64,000 nucleotides of DNA, taken from assembly GCA_049965815.1 (NCBI GenBank), contig JBMFVV010000001.1, forward strand, positions 171,449-235,448, given 5' to 3'. Origin of the DNA: GCA-001856825 sp049965815 (lineage in GTDB: Archaea; Thermoplasmatota; Thermoplasmata; Thermoplasmatales; GCA-001856825). Position numbers and translations under genes: made by a program. Under the pieces are notes generated by a model, which was given only the letters and a program-made list of their open reading frames with translations, was not told the DNA's origin and searched no databases. Below are positions 36,342 to 44,924 of the stretch, piece by piece. How positions within the stretch are numbered: position 1 is the first letter of the stretch; each line of letters starts with the position of its first letter.

Positions 36342-37328
36342 ATGGAAAAAAATCTGTTCGATTCCAGTAACGTTAGTAATATAGGAATGGGGACCTGGCA
36401 AATGGGTCTCAAGGGATGGGGTAGCGGCTATGAGGAGGGAGAACTCATTCAAGCCCTCAGGACTGGAATTAGAAATGGATTGAACTTTATAGATACAGCG
36501 GAGATTTACGGAAGGGGGAAATCTGAAAGCCTGGTTGGAGAGGCGGTCAAGGAATTTGATAGGAAGGAGTATTTTGTCGCAACAAAACTCGCAGGTTTCA
36601 ATGCAAGTGCAAGAAGGGTTAAGGTAAGCCTGACAGCGAGCCTGAAGAGACTGAAACTCGATTACGTGGACCTGTATCAAGTGCACTGGGAGCCAAGTAT
36701 CTACACGAATCTTTCGGAGCTTTTCCGTGAACTTGAGCGGAATGTGAAAGAAGGCTTGATTGGTCACATTGGAGTGTCAAACTTTTCACCAGACAATATA
36801 AGGAAGGCCAATGAATCAATGAAGGAGACAAAGATCGAAAGTAATCAAATTAAATTCAATATGGTTGAAAGACCGAATCACGTGATAATTGACTTCCTTA
36901 AGGAAAACCAGATCAAGTTGATTGCTTGGAGTCCGCTTGCACAGGGATTCCTTTCAGGCAAGTATTCTGCAGCCAATAAGCCATCTGGTACCGTCAGGAA
37001 AATAAACGGCATATTCAAGCCATCAAATTTCAAAAGATTCACTCCACTTCTCCAGGAGCTCCAGCGGATATCAGAGAATAGGAAGATAAGCGTCATACAG
37101 CTTGTTCTTGCCTATGAGAAGCATGTGGGAGTTTTACCTATACCAGGGTTCAGAAACACGAATCAGGTAAATGAGATCATATCAGCCAATTCACTGGTAC
37201 TTTCTGAACACGACATTTCTTCGATAGAAATGACACTACAGAAGAGTGGAATACTGGAAACTTCCGTTGGTTTCTATCCCCGATATCTACCGAATTCAAT
37301 TGCAAAATTGGGATTCCTGTTCATATGA
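36342..37328 (+). CDS. Aldo/keto reductase
   Basis: The 328-residue barrel enzyme shows the AKR tetrad: Asp and Tyr in FIDTAEIYGRGKSE, Lys in ATKLAG, and His in LYQVHW, with IGVSNFSPDNI and AWSPLAQGFLSGKY as family signatures. It reduces carbonyl compounds with NAD(P)H. A TTAAAAGATAAAAAATAAA promoter stretch precedes the ATG. It lies 68 bp upstream of the HMG-CoA synthase gene, which has its own TATA box. Confidence 0.9.
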   Translation: MEKNLFDSSNVSNIGMGTWQMGLKGWGSGYEEGELIQALRTGIRNGLNFIDTAEIYGRGKSESLVGEAVKEFDRKEYFVATKLAGFNASARRVKVSLTASLKRLKLDYVDLYQVHWEPSIYTNLSELFRELERNVKEGLIGHIGVSNFSPDNIRKANESMKETKIESNQIKFNMVERPNHVIIDFLKENQIKLIAWSPLAQGFLSGKYSAANKPSGTVRKINGIFKPSNFKRFTPLLQELQRISENRKISVIQLVLAYEKHVGVLPIPGFRNTNQVNEIISANSLVLSEHDISSIEMTLQKSGILETSVGFYPRYLPNSIAKLGFLFI

Positions 37329-37362
37329 TGTAGACAATTGTCGAAGTATGATATCGGCAAAG

Positions 37363-37373
37363 GCTAAATACAT
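37363..37373 (+). promoter_or_regulatory. TATA box of the mevalonate cluster
   Basis: GCTAAATACAT is centred about 29 nt before the ATG at 37397. Confidence 0.5.
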
Positions 37374-37396
37374 GATGAAATTGAGTGCTGATAGTA

Positions 37397-38443
37397 ATGA
37401 GTTCAATTGTTTCCTACGGATCTTATGTTCCGAGGTTCAGAATCAGGGCAGAGGAAATAGCGAAGGAGTGGGGAGAGAATCCTGAAAATATCAAGAATGG
37501 ACTCTTCATACTTAGCAAATCAGTACCGGGACCAGACGAGGACGTTCTGACAATATCTGCAGAAGCAGCCAAAAATGCCCTAAGAAGAACGGGACTAGAC
37601 AAGAAGAAGATAGGTGCAATCTATGTTGGATCAGAGAGCCATCCTTATGCCGTAAAGCCCACGTCATCCATACTCGTTGAGGCACTTGGTCTTTCCTATG
37701 ATATTCACTCCGCTGACTATGAATTTGCCTGCAAGGCCGGAACTGCTGCAATGCAGAACGTTATGGCAATGGTCGACAGCGGGCAGATAGAAAACGGGAT
37801 CGCCATAGGGTCAGATACCTCACAGGGGGCCCCAGGGGATGCACTAGAATATTCAGCATCAGCTGGAGGAACGGCGTTCATAATAGGTAAGGATGGATTT
37901 GCAGACTTAAACGCTACACTTTCATTCACAACAGACACCCCGGACTTCTGGAGGAGAGAAGGTGAAAAATATCCTAGCCATGGAGGTAGATTTACCGGGG
38001 AACCTGCATATTTCAAACATGTATTGACAGCCGCAAAGAAGATGATGGAGAGAGTATCCACTAAACCAGAAGATTATGACTACGCAGTTTTCCACCAGCC
38101 TAACGGAAAATTCCCCACACGCGCTGCAAAGATGCTAGGATTCAAGGATGAACAGGTAAAGGATGGACTTCTCACTCCATACATAGGAAATACCTACTCA
38201 AGTTCAATGATAATTGGCCTATCAGCCATTCTGGATAAAGCAGAGAGCGGAGACAGGATACTCGGAGTTGCTTTCGGTAGCGGAGCTGGATCCGACGCAT
38301 TTGACATAACGATAAATGACAGAATAAAATCATTAAGGAGAAAGAATGCTCCGGGTGTGATGGAGCAGATCAACAGACCGATCTGGATAGATTATGCAAC
38401 ATATGTGAAGTACAGAGGAAAGATAATAATGAGGGGAGCGTGA
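37397..38443 (+). CDS. Hydroxymethylglutaryl-CoA synthase
   Basis: The 348-residue enzyme condenses acetoacetyl-CoA with acetyl-CoA to HMG-CoA in the mevalonate route to archaeal isoprenoid lipids. The catalytic residues are visible: Glu80 in VGSESHPYAV, Cys112 in YEFACKAGTA and His233 in VFHQPNGKFP. IGSDTSQGAPGD and YTPYIGNTYSSS-like loops (here LTPYIGNTYSSS) complete the family picture. The start at 37397 begins the conserved IVSYGSYVPRFRI; the longer frame adds four codons from a GTG. It is followed 4 bp on by the thiolase homologue and then the DUF35 gene, the standard archaeal three-gene complex. Confidence 0.95.
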   Translation: MSSIVSYGSYVPRFRIRAEEIAKEWGENPENIKNGLFILSKSVPGPDEDVLTISAEAAKNALRRTGLDKKKIGAIYVGSESHPYAVKPTSSILVEALGLSYDIHSADYEFACKAGTAAMQNVMAMVDSGQIENGIAIGSDTSQGAPGDALEYSASAGGTAFIIGKDGFADLNATLSFTTDTPDFWRREGEKYPSHGGRFTGEPAYFKHVLTAAKKMMERVSTKPEDYDYAVFHQPNGKFPTRAAKMLGFKDEQVKDGLLTPYIGNTYSSSMIIGLSAILDKAESGDRILGVAFGSGAGSDAFDITINDRIKSLRRKNAPGVMEQINRPIWIDYATYVKYRGKIIMRGA

Positions 38444-38447
38444 TAAT

Positions 38448-39605
38448 ATGAGAGATGTTTACATTCTAGGAATAGGTTCTACAAAATTCGGGGAGCTCTG
38501 GGACTCGAGTCTGAGGGAACTGGCTTCCGAGGCTGGGCTTAAGGCAATAATGGACGCCGGCATTTACGCTGAGGATGTTGACGCACTTTATGGCGCAAAC
38601 ACAAGCGGGGGGCAGTTTGTAGATCAGGAACAGATTGCCGCACTGATAGCTGATTATTCCGGTATAACAGAGCTCAATATTCCATCTATCAGGATTGAGG
38701 CGGGGTCTGCAAGCGGTGGAGCAGCACTCATGCAGGCATTTCTGGCGGTAAAGTCAGGCCAGTACGATACGGTAGTTGTGGGTGGAGTAGAGAAAATGAC
38801 TGATGTTCCTTCAGAGGTTGCGACGGAGATAATAGGAGGATCACTTGATGCTGAGTGGGAGACATTCTTCGGAGCCACAGAATGTTCAATTGCGGCAATG
38901 ATAGCAAGAAGGCATGAGTATGAAGGGTCTGCCAAGAGGGAGAACTACGCAGTCTTCCCAGTTATCGCACATAAGCATGCTTCCATGAACGATACCTCTC
39001 ATTTCAGGAACGTAATAAAGATAGAAGATGTGATCAAGGGATCTCTTGTCTCTGATCCCCTGACCATTTTCGATAATGCACCGATCAGCGACGGAGCATC
39101 CGCACTGGTCATTTCGGCAGATCACAAAAAAATTAGCAATGCAGCACACCCAATAAGAATCAAGTCAAGCTCAGCTGCAAACGATTTCCTTTCCCTGCAT
39201 GACAGAAGCAGGATAGATACATTCAAGGCTGTCAAGAAAAGCACAAGCAGTGCGTTGAAGGCAGCCAATCTGGATATAGGAAAGATTGATGCATTTGAGA
39301 TTCACGATTCCTACAGCATAGCTTCGTTGATTCAGGCTGAAGAGCTGTTCGGCAAGGATGCGATTAAGATGACAGAAGGGGACGATTTCTACTACAATTC
39401 ATCCAGTCCACTGAATGTATCTGGTGGACTCAAGGCACACGGTAATCCTCTGGGAACCAGTGGACTGTACCAGGCAGTTGAGGCTACCCTGCAGTTAAGA
39501 GGAAAGGCAGGTCAGCGGCAGGTAAAGGACCTCCGGAATTACCTCATTCATAACATGGGTGGCCTTGGAACAACATCAGTTTCGACTGTCATAGGAGTTG
39601 ATTAA
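38448..39605 (+). CDS. Thiolase family protein with substituted active site
   Basis: The 385-residue protein aligns over its length with archaeal SCP-x-like acetoacetyl-CoA thiolases: VDALYGANTSGG, IEAGSASGGAAL, VVVGGVEKMTD, ISDGASALVIS, FEIHDSYSI, GGLKAHGNPLG and IHNMGGLGTTS. By position and neighbours it should supply acetoacetyl-CoA to HMG-CoA synthase. However, the usual nucleophile in EAACASG is Ser here (EAGSASG), HDCF is HDSY and GHP is GNP, so ordinary Cys-based thiolysis seems impossible. It may be a structural partner or use other chemistry. It is framed by short spacers inside the operon, starting 4 bp after the synthase stop. Confidence 0.85.
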   Translation: MRDVYILGIGSTKFGELWDSSLRELASEAGLKAIMDAGIYAEDVDALYGANTSGGQFVDQEQIAALIADYSGITELNIPSIRIEAGSASGGAALMQAFLAVKSGQYDTVVVGGVEKMTDVPSEVATEIIGGSLDAEWETFFGATECSIAAMIARRHEYEGSAKRENYAVFPVIAHKHASMNDTSHFRNVIKIEDVIKGSLVSDPLTIFDNAPISDGASALVISADHKKISNAAHPIRIKSSSAANDFLSLHDRSRIDTFKAVKKSTSSALKAANLDIGKIDAFEIHDSYSIASLIQAEELFGKDAIKMTEGDDFYYNSSSPLNVSGGLKAHGNPLGTSGLYQAVEATLQLRGKAGQRQVKDLRNYLIHNMGGLGTTSVSTVIGVD

Positions 39606-39606
39606 A

Positions 39607-40011
39607 GTGAGTGAAGTACCTAGATTCTGGAGAGAATCAAGACACAGATACAGACTTGTAGGAACGAGATGCCCGAAGTGCGATACGCTCTACTTCCCCC
39701 CAAGGGTAATTTGCCCTACGTGCAGAAGGGAATCTGTCGGAAAGATGGTGGAGGAAGAGATGTCAGGTGAGGGCGAGATATTCTCATACACGATTGTCCA
39801 CGATGGTCTTGAACAATTCAAGATGCAGGTTCCGTACATCATGGCCATAATCAAGATGAAAGAGGGACCGTTGGTGACAGGGCAAGTCGTTGACTGTTCT
39901 CCTGAAGAGGTAAAGATTGGGACGAAAGTCACTGCTACTCTACGAAAGGTAAGGTCTGAGGGGAAGGAAGGAATAATCCAGTACGGCTACAAGTTTACGG
40001 TTGTTCCATAG
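39607..40011 (+). CDS. DUF35 zinc-ribbon/OB-fold protein of the HMG-CoA synthase complex
   Basis: The 134-residue protein has an N-terminal helix (VPRFWRESRHRYRLVG), a zinc ribbon with CPKC and CPTC (about residues 20-40) and an OB-fold C-terminal domain (GEGEIFSYTIVHDG, PLVTGQVVDCS). In archaea this protein bridges thiolase and HMG-CoA synthase and binds CoA, letting acetoacetyl-CoA pass between them. I prefer the GTG at 39607, nine nt after a GGAG site, over the TTG at 39598 that overlaps the thiolase stop. Confidence 0.9.
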   Translation: MSEVPRFWRESRHRYRLVGTRCPKCDTLYFPPRVICPTCRRESVGKMVEEEMSGEGEIFSYTIVHDGLEQFKMQVPYIMAIIKMKEGPLVTGQVVDCSPEEVKIGTKVTATLRKVRSEGKEGIIQYGYKFTVVP

Positions 40012-40117
40012 GGTATTCTCGCTTTAGTTCCACGCTGTACCCAGTGAGCTTGACAAAGGACTACTGATAAGCCAAATCCTCACTGCCCCAGAGGGAAGAA
40101 CGCTCAGAAAGCCATAT

Positions 40118-40930
40118 CTAACTTACAGTTACTATGTGCACATAAAAGTAAAGCGTCTTTCCAGCAAGGTAGGAGTTGCCATTCAGATAGTAGTAATTTC
40201 CGGAAACAGCACTGACGTAAGAGCTCGATGAAAGCATCGTCCCATTGACAACACTCGTGTAGTAGTAGATAGTGGTACTGTTACCTGTGCCTGTTACGTT
40301 ATCAGCGATTATGCTGAACTGCTTGGTGGAATTGTACGGGAAATATTGCCCGCCCAAAGCTGGCTCATTTTCTGTCAGGGCATACCAACCGTTGAAACTC
40401 ACGACGTAAACATTCCATCCGTAAATCGGGCTTTTCAGGGTCTCACCCTGAAATGGAGATACCCCGAATTCTAACTTGAATGCAGTGTAGTTGAGCACTT
40501 GATACATCGGAACACTTCCGTTGATGTTGTGCCGCGTTATCTTGCTTGCATTTTCCAGCCCGTAACCCAGTGATGGAGGAACTGTTATCACACCGGATTG
40601 TCCCTTTGCCATGCCTATGAGTCCATCATCAAATCCCTTTATCATCGATCCCGAACCTACGGTATCATTCAGCACTGTGAAGGGAGGATGGTAGGTGAAG
40701 TCTGGAGCCTTTGGATATGAAGTGTTGTTGTTTGCTACGCTGGCCATATTAGTATCGAATACAAGCGGAGTACCATCTATTATCACGTACCCGTAATACC
40801 AGAGCGAGACGTTGTCCCCCTGTTTTATGACATCCAGCTTAGGTTGGAGAGCGTTGTACGCTCCGTATGACGCAACTGGAACTATTATCACCAGTGCGAT
40901 CAACAGTATTATCAGGGTCCTGATCTGCAT
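40118..40930 (-). CDS. Membrane-anchored extracytoplasmic FKBP-type prolyl isomerase
   Basis: The 270-residue protein has an N-terminal hydrophobic segment (about 4-22) serving as signal or anchor, then an FKBP domain: VIKQGDNVSLWYYGYV, VFDTN, MIKGFDDGLIGM and GVITVPPSLGYG. A long Asn/Thr/Tyr-rich C-terminal part follows with many N-x-S/T sequons, as expected for a glycosylated outside protein of an acidophile. It should help fold secreted proteins. The C-terminal 120 residues are not part of the FKBP domain and are unrecognised. Confidence 0.8.
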   Translation of the reverse strand: MQIRTLIILLIALVIIVPVASYGAYNALQPKLDVIKQGDNVSLWYYGYVIIDGTPLVFDTNMASVANNNTSYPKAPDFTYHPPFTVLNDTVGSGSMIKGFDDGLIGMAKGQSGVITVPPSLGYGLENASKITRHNINGSVPMYQVLNYTAFKLEFGVSPFQGETLKSPIYGWNVYVVSFNGWYALTENEPALGGQYFPYNSTKQFSIIADNVTGTGNSTTIYYYTSVVNGTMLSSSSYVSAVSGNYYYLNGNSYLAGKTLYFYVHIVTVS

Positions 40931-41028
40931 TTACTCTGCAACGATATCACAAATAAAAAACTACTCATTTTTCAGGTCGATATTTGTACAATACGCAAAG
41001 CATTTCTTATCATGATTGTTTTAGCGTG

Positions 41029-41880
41029 ATGGATCGGAAAATTGCTTACGGCAGCCTAGTCCTTGTTGCGGTAGTTTGGGGGGCGACCTTTCCTATCATA
41101 AAGATATCGCTGAACTATATCGATCCAGTATCATTCCTTCTCTTCAGGTTCACCATAGCAGCTCTTGTGCTGCTACCTTTCGTAATAAAGAAGATGAACA
41201 GGAGAGATGCATTATACGGAACAATAGTAGGTATCCCCCTTTTCATTGGTTATATCACCCAGACAGTCGGTCTCGAATATACTTCTCCGTCAATGTCTGG
41301 TCTAATTACTGGAATTTACATAGTACTCACGCCCATTCTATCAATCTTCATCCTGAGAAATGGGTTAGACATGGTCAAGATATACCTTGCGATTGCTGCT
41401 TTTGTGGGGATGGCGCTCATGACGATATCCTCCACTTCAGGACAAGCAATAGGCAATCTCCTGACGATTGCTACCGCTTTCTGCTACGCCATTCAACTGG
41501 TTCTGACCGAGAAGTACCTCAAAAATGGAAACCCGCTCGTTTTCACCTTCTTTCAACTCATTGTTGTTGCAGTACTGAGCCTTATGATTAGCCCGGAATC
41601 CGTACTAAAAGCAGGCATTCTTACGAACGGATATGTTCTCTTTTCCATACTTTTCAACGCTATACTGGGTTCCACTCTGGCAATATGGATTATGAGCGTT
41701 GCAATCAAGAACACAAACGCGTACATATCTGCTCTAATACTTATTGTTGAGCCTGTTTCAGCAGTTCTTGTATCCACGATCTTTTTCCATTTCCCCGTGA
41801 CTACCCTGATGATCGTTGGTGGTGTCATTATTCTTGTTTCAATGGCATTTGCAATTAATAGGGAAAATAAGAGAAATTAA
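41029..41880 (+). CDS. EamA/DMT family transporter
   Basis: The 283-residue protein has ten hydrophobic segments, with the EamA motif ALVVWGATFPIIK-like start (VAVVWGATFPIIKISL), FLLFRFTIAAL, YTSPSMSGLITGIYIVLTPIL and the second-repeat counterpart ending IVEPVSAVLVS. It resembles amino acid or metabolite exporters of this family. The start is chosen at the ATG at 41029; an extra 15 codons upstream do not fit the fold. It is a second paralogue beside the gene at 19107. Confidence 0.85.
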   Translation: MDRKIAYGSLVLVAVVWGATFPIIKISLNYIDPVSFLLFRFTIAALVLLPFVIKKMNRRDALYGTIVGIPLFIGYITQTVGLEYTSPSMSGLITGIYIVLTPILSIFILRNGLDMVKIYLAIAAFVGMALMTISSTSGQAIGNLLTIATAFCYAIQLVLTEKYLKNGNPLVFTFFQLIVVAVLSLMISPESVLKAGILTNGYVLFSILFNAILGSTLAIWIMSVAIKNTNAYISALILIVEPVSAVLVSTIFFHFPVTTLMIVGGVIILVSMAFAINRENKRN

Positions 41881-41906
41881 GAAAATGGCTCCGCCCGAAA
41901 CGCATT

Positions 41907-42386
41907 TTACTGCTTGGATACTGCAACAGCTCTCCTGAAGAGGGCCTTTCTCAATGATAATAGCCCTTCAAATCTATCAATTGTAAAACCTTCCGAAAAC
42001 CTGGGAATCCTGGACATCCTGACGAAGAGTGTCATGACATCTCTCGTCCTTGATTGAGCCCTTATCAACAAGGCGGGAACGTAATCCTTTGCCTTGATCA
42101 GAATATCTGCTATCTCCTCTTGCGGATCTTCTCCCTTTACCAGGTTCCTTATGAATTCTGCATCAGGTGCTCCCCTTTTGAGAATGATGGATGTCTCCAG
42201 ATCAGTAAGATAAGCCAGAATCTTCACGTAGTTTTCCTTCCACGTCGCATCGCTCACCAATAGCAATCCCAGATCTGACTCCAGTGATGCTAGTTGAGTG
42301 AAAAAAGTCTCAACTTCTGAGTCATACTCTTCCTTTGTATTAGATATCGCACATTCAAATTTTGGAAATTCGGATGCCTTTTCCAT
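41907..42386 (-). CDS. Hypothetical helical protein
   Basis: Unrecognised 159-residue protein, mostly helical and acidic in the first half (ESDLGLLLVSDATWKENYVKILAYL), basic at the C-terminus (LLSLRKALFRRAVAVSK). No Cys cluster, membrane segment or nucleotide motif is seen. It lies between the EamA gene (convergent) and the S10 gene (same strand, about 107 bp away). Confidence 0.6.
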   Translation of the reverse strand: MEKASEFPKFECAISNTKEEYDSEVETFFTQLASLESDLGLLLVSDATWKENYVKILAYLTDLETSIILKRGAPDAEFIRNLVKGEDPQEEIADILIKAKDYVPALLIRAQSRTRDVMTLFVRMSRIPRFSEGFTIDRFEGLLSLRKALFRRAVAVSKQ

Positions 42387-42493
42387 GCGAATAAAATGAT
42401 AATCTAAACCTAACCTTATCGGTCACACCACGGCAAGAAGATAATTGATAATAATTCCTAATTTGAAATGTTTAAAAATGAAAAAAATTGAAT

Positions 42494-42808
42494 TTAAGAC
42501 TGCAGTTTCACTTCTATGTTTATTCCGTCCGGTAGCTGTATCCTCATAACTTGCCTAATCGTTCTCTCGTCTGCGTCAATGTAAATTAGCCTCCTATGAA
42601 CCCTCATCTCCCATCTGTCCCAGGTGGCTGTGCCGGCTCCGTTTGGAGCCTTTCTAATAGGCACTATGAGTCTTTTTGTCAGCAGGGGAATTGGTCCCTT
42701 CATTTCCACTCCTGTTCTTCCGGCCAGTTGCCTGATTTCAGTGCAAACGTTGTCTACTTTCTTTACATCCGTCCCAGACAGTGAGATTTTCATTCGGTAG
42801 GAAGGCAT
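42494..42808 (-). CDS. rps10: Small subunit ribosomal protein S10
   Basis: The 104-residue protein is S10 (uS10): KISLSGTDVKKVDNVCTEI at the start, GPIPLLTKRLIVPIRKAP in the middle and DRWEMRVHRRLIYIDADE near the end. It is a 30S head protein. It is the last gene of the str cluster, nine nt after EF-1A, so it is co-transcribed and coupled. Confidence 0.97.
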   Translation of the reverse strand: MPSYRMKISLSGTDVKKVDNVCTEIRQLAGRTGVEMKGPIPLLTKRLIVPIRKAPNGAGTATWDRWEMRVHRRLIYIDADERTIRQVMRIQLPDGINIEVKLQS

Positions 42809-42817
42809 TTATATTCA

Positions 42818-44098
42818 CTACTGTGTTTTCTTTTCCAGATCAATGCACTGACCAGCAGCGACGGTCTGTCCCATATCTCTTACTGCAAATCTTGCCATTT
42901 GCGGAAACTCAGACATTTTCTCTATGACCATAGGTTTCGATGGAACTATCTTCACAATAGCCGCATCGCCCGTCTGTATGTGCTGAGGATGATCTTCCTT
43001 TGTTGTTCCCTGCCTTGGATCAATTGTCTTTATAATCTCCGTGATTGTGCAAGCTACCTGTGCCGTATGCGTATGGAATACGGGCGTGTATCCTGCAGCT
43101 ATGATCGAAGGGTGATTGAGAACGACGATCTGTCCCGTGAAGCTTGATACTACCGTTGGCGGGTTTGAGACCAGGCCTGCAACGTCCCCTCTCCTTATGT
43201 CAGTCTTTGCAATTCCTCTCACATTGAATCCAACATTGTCTCCTGGTTCTGCCTGTTGAATCTGTTCGTGGTGCTCCTCAATTGATTTCACTTCCCCTAC
43301 CTTGTGGGAAGGCTCGAATATAATGTTGTCTCCAACCTTCATGATACCTGTCTCGACTCTTCCAACTGGAACCGTCCCTATTCCAGTGATGGAATATACG
43401 TCCTGGACTGGCAGCCTTAGTGGTTTGTCTGTAGGCTTTGGCGGGATTGTGAGCTGATTCAGCAAATCGAGAACAGTTGGACCTGTCCACCACGGAAGGT
43501 TAGGGCTCTTCTTCATGATGTTGTCTCCCTTGTACCCTGACGTTGGAACGACAGGTACGTTCTTGTACCCTACCGATAGAAGCAGCTGTTCAATCTGCTT
43601 CTTTACTTCTTCAAATCTTTTTTGAGAATAAGGTGGCTGGGTTGCATCCATTTTGTTTATCAGGACAATCATCTGTGGGACTCCGAGAGTCCTTGCCAGG
43701 AAAACGTGTTCCCTGGTTTGTGCCATGACTCCTTCTCCGTCCCTTGCTGATACCACCAGAAGTGCAGCATCTGCCTGGCTTGTTCCGGTGATCATATTCT
43801 TGACGAAGTCCCTATGACCTGGAGCATCTATCAGCGTGAAATAGAACTTGTCTGTTTCAAATTTCCTGTGAGCTACATCTATAGTAACTCCTCTCTCCCT
43901 CTCTTCCTTAAGCCTGTCCATAACCCAAGCGAATTCGAAGGTTGCCTTTCCTTTTTCCTCAGCTTCTTTCTTGTATTCTTCTATAATGTGAGCTGGAATT
44001 TCTCCGTGCTCGAATAGAAGTCTTCCTACTGTCGTTGATTTACCATGATCGACGTGACCAATGGTTACGAGATTCAGATGTGGTTTTTGCGTAGCCAT
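42818..44098 (-). CDS. tuf: Elongation factor 1-alpha (EF-Tu homologue)
   Basis: The 426-residue GTPase delivers aminoacyl-tRNA to the ribosome. Motifs are GHVDHGKST (14-22), DAPGHRDFVKNM (G3), NKMDA (G4) and the domain 2/3 sequence GRVETGIMK and PGDNVGFNVRG. A GGAGGT site precedes the ATG. It lies between the small membrane protein gene and S10 in the str cluster. Confidence 0.98.
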   Translation of the reverse strand: MATQKPHLNLVTIGHVDHGKSTTVGRLLFEHGEIPAHIIEEYKKEAEEKGKATFEFAWVMDRLKEERERGVTIDVAHRKFETDKFYFTLIDAPGHRDFVKNMITGTSQADAALLVVSARDGEGVMAQTREHVFLARTLGVPQMIVLINKMDATQPPYSQKRFEEVKKQIEQLLLSVGYKNVPVVPTSGYKGDNIMKKSPNLPWWTGPTVLDLLNQLTIPPKPTDKPLRLPVQDVYSITGIGTVPVGRVETGIMKVGDNIIFEPSHKVGEVKSIEEHHEQIQQAEPGDNVGFNVRGIAKTDIRRGDVAGLVSNPPTVVSSFTGQIVVLNHPSIIAAGYTPVFHTHTAQVACTITEIIKTIDPRQGTTKEDHPQHIQTGDAAIVKIVPSKPMVIEKMSEFPQMARFAVRDMGQTVAAGQCIDLEKKTQ

Positions 44099-44233
44099 AC
44101 TATTGTACCTCCATATTTGTACCTAGCTACCGCCTATTTTATCTCCGTATAAATCTTTTGTTATGAGCCCTCCGTTCACTTGATCGTCTCTCCAACAAAT
44201 TCAGTCGAATAAATTACTCAATGTTAATGGTGA

Positions 44234-44815
44234 TCATCCGAAGAAATAAATGTACATTGCAGTAAGAACTAGTGCAACGATTACAACATAATCCACAGTC
44301 ACTGGCCTGAGCTTGGATAATTTACTTGCTACCCCGATCAAAACTCCTGCTGTAACAACTAGCAGTGCCAGGATGCTAGCGAGTATGAAAGATACCCCTA
44401 TCACTCCAAGTTCGATATTTCCCAGTTTATATGATGCTATTATTATGGGCAGCAGAACTGGGTCTGGAAGTATGCTCACCAACAGGGAGGTGTTCTCTAC
44501 ATTTTCAGAACCCCTGCTCTCCCTAACTGTTTGAATTAGCATGTAAATGGCTACGGCAATCAATATGACTATTGATATCCCTTTCAGTGCATTCAGGCCA
44601 AAAACAGCAACGCCTATGAACAGTGCTGCAAGCGAAAGTATCACAGAAGTTGAACCGTGCAGGAATCCCAGCACTGTCGAGATTAACAAAACTCTCCCTT
44701 TATTGTACCCTCTCTTCATTGAGAGAGCGATAAGCGGCAGCCAGTGATCCGGTGCAACCATGTGAAGCGAGGCGACAACTATTGCGATCGCAACGAATAC
44801 CAGCGGAGAGTACAT
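44234..44815 (-). CDS. NicO/NiCoT-like membrane protein inserted in the str cluster
   Basis: The 193-residue protein has about six hydrophobic segments. The first helix ends with HMVAPDHWLP, which fits the HX4DH metal-binding signature of nickel/cobalt transporters (NiCoT, RcnA, UreH/NicO families), and the second carries a matching GFLHGSTSV. This suggests a divalent metal permease, but the sequence is short and substrate is unknown. It sits between EF-2 and EF-1A on the same strand, with spacers of about 110 and 135 bp. That position is unusual in archaeal str operons. Confidence 0.65.
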   Translation of the reverse strand: MYSPLVFVAIAIVVASLHMVAPDHWLPLIALSMKRGYNKGRVLLISTVLGFLHGSTSVILSLAALFIGVAVFGLNALKGISIVILIAVAIYMLIQTVRESRGSENVENTSLLVSILPDPVLLPIIIASYKLGNIELGVIGVSFILASILALLVVTAGVLIGVASKLSKLRPVTVDYVVIVALVLTAMYIYFFG

Positions 44816-44924
44816 TCAGCCTTGATCATTCGTCTGTTATAAACAGTCTGTCAAGAATGCATTGAAATGTTTTAAAGTAAAAATTGACTAGGAGTAAAAT
44901 CTCCCAGTCACAGTCAAGAGTATT

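Noticed and set aside
36255..36767. 170-codon minus-strand frame
   Set aside because: It is antisense to the aldo/keto reductase, which carries the full catalytic tetrad.
41076..41591. 171-codon plus-strand frame rich in His, Cys and Tyr
   Set aside because: It is a frame-shifted shadow of the EamA transporter gene.
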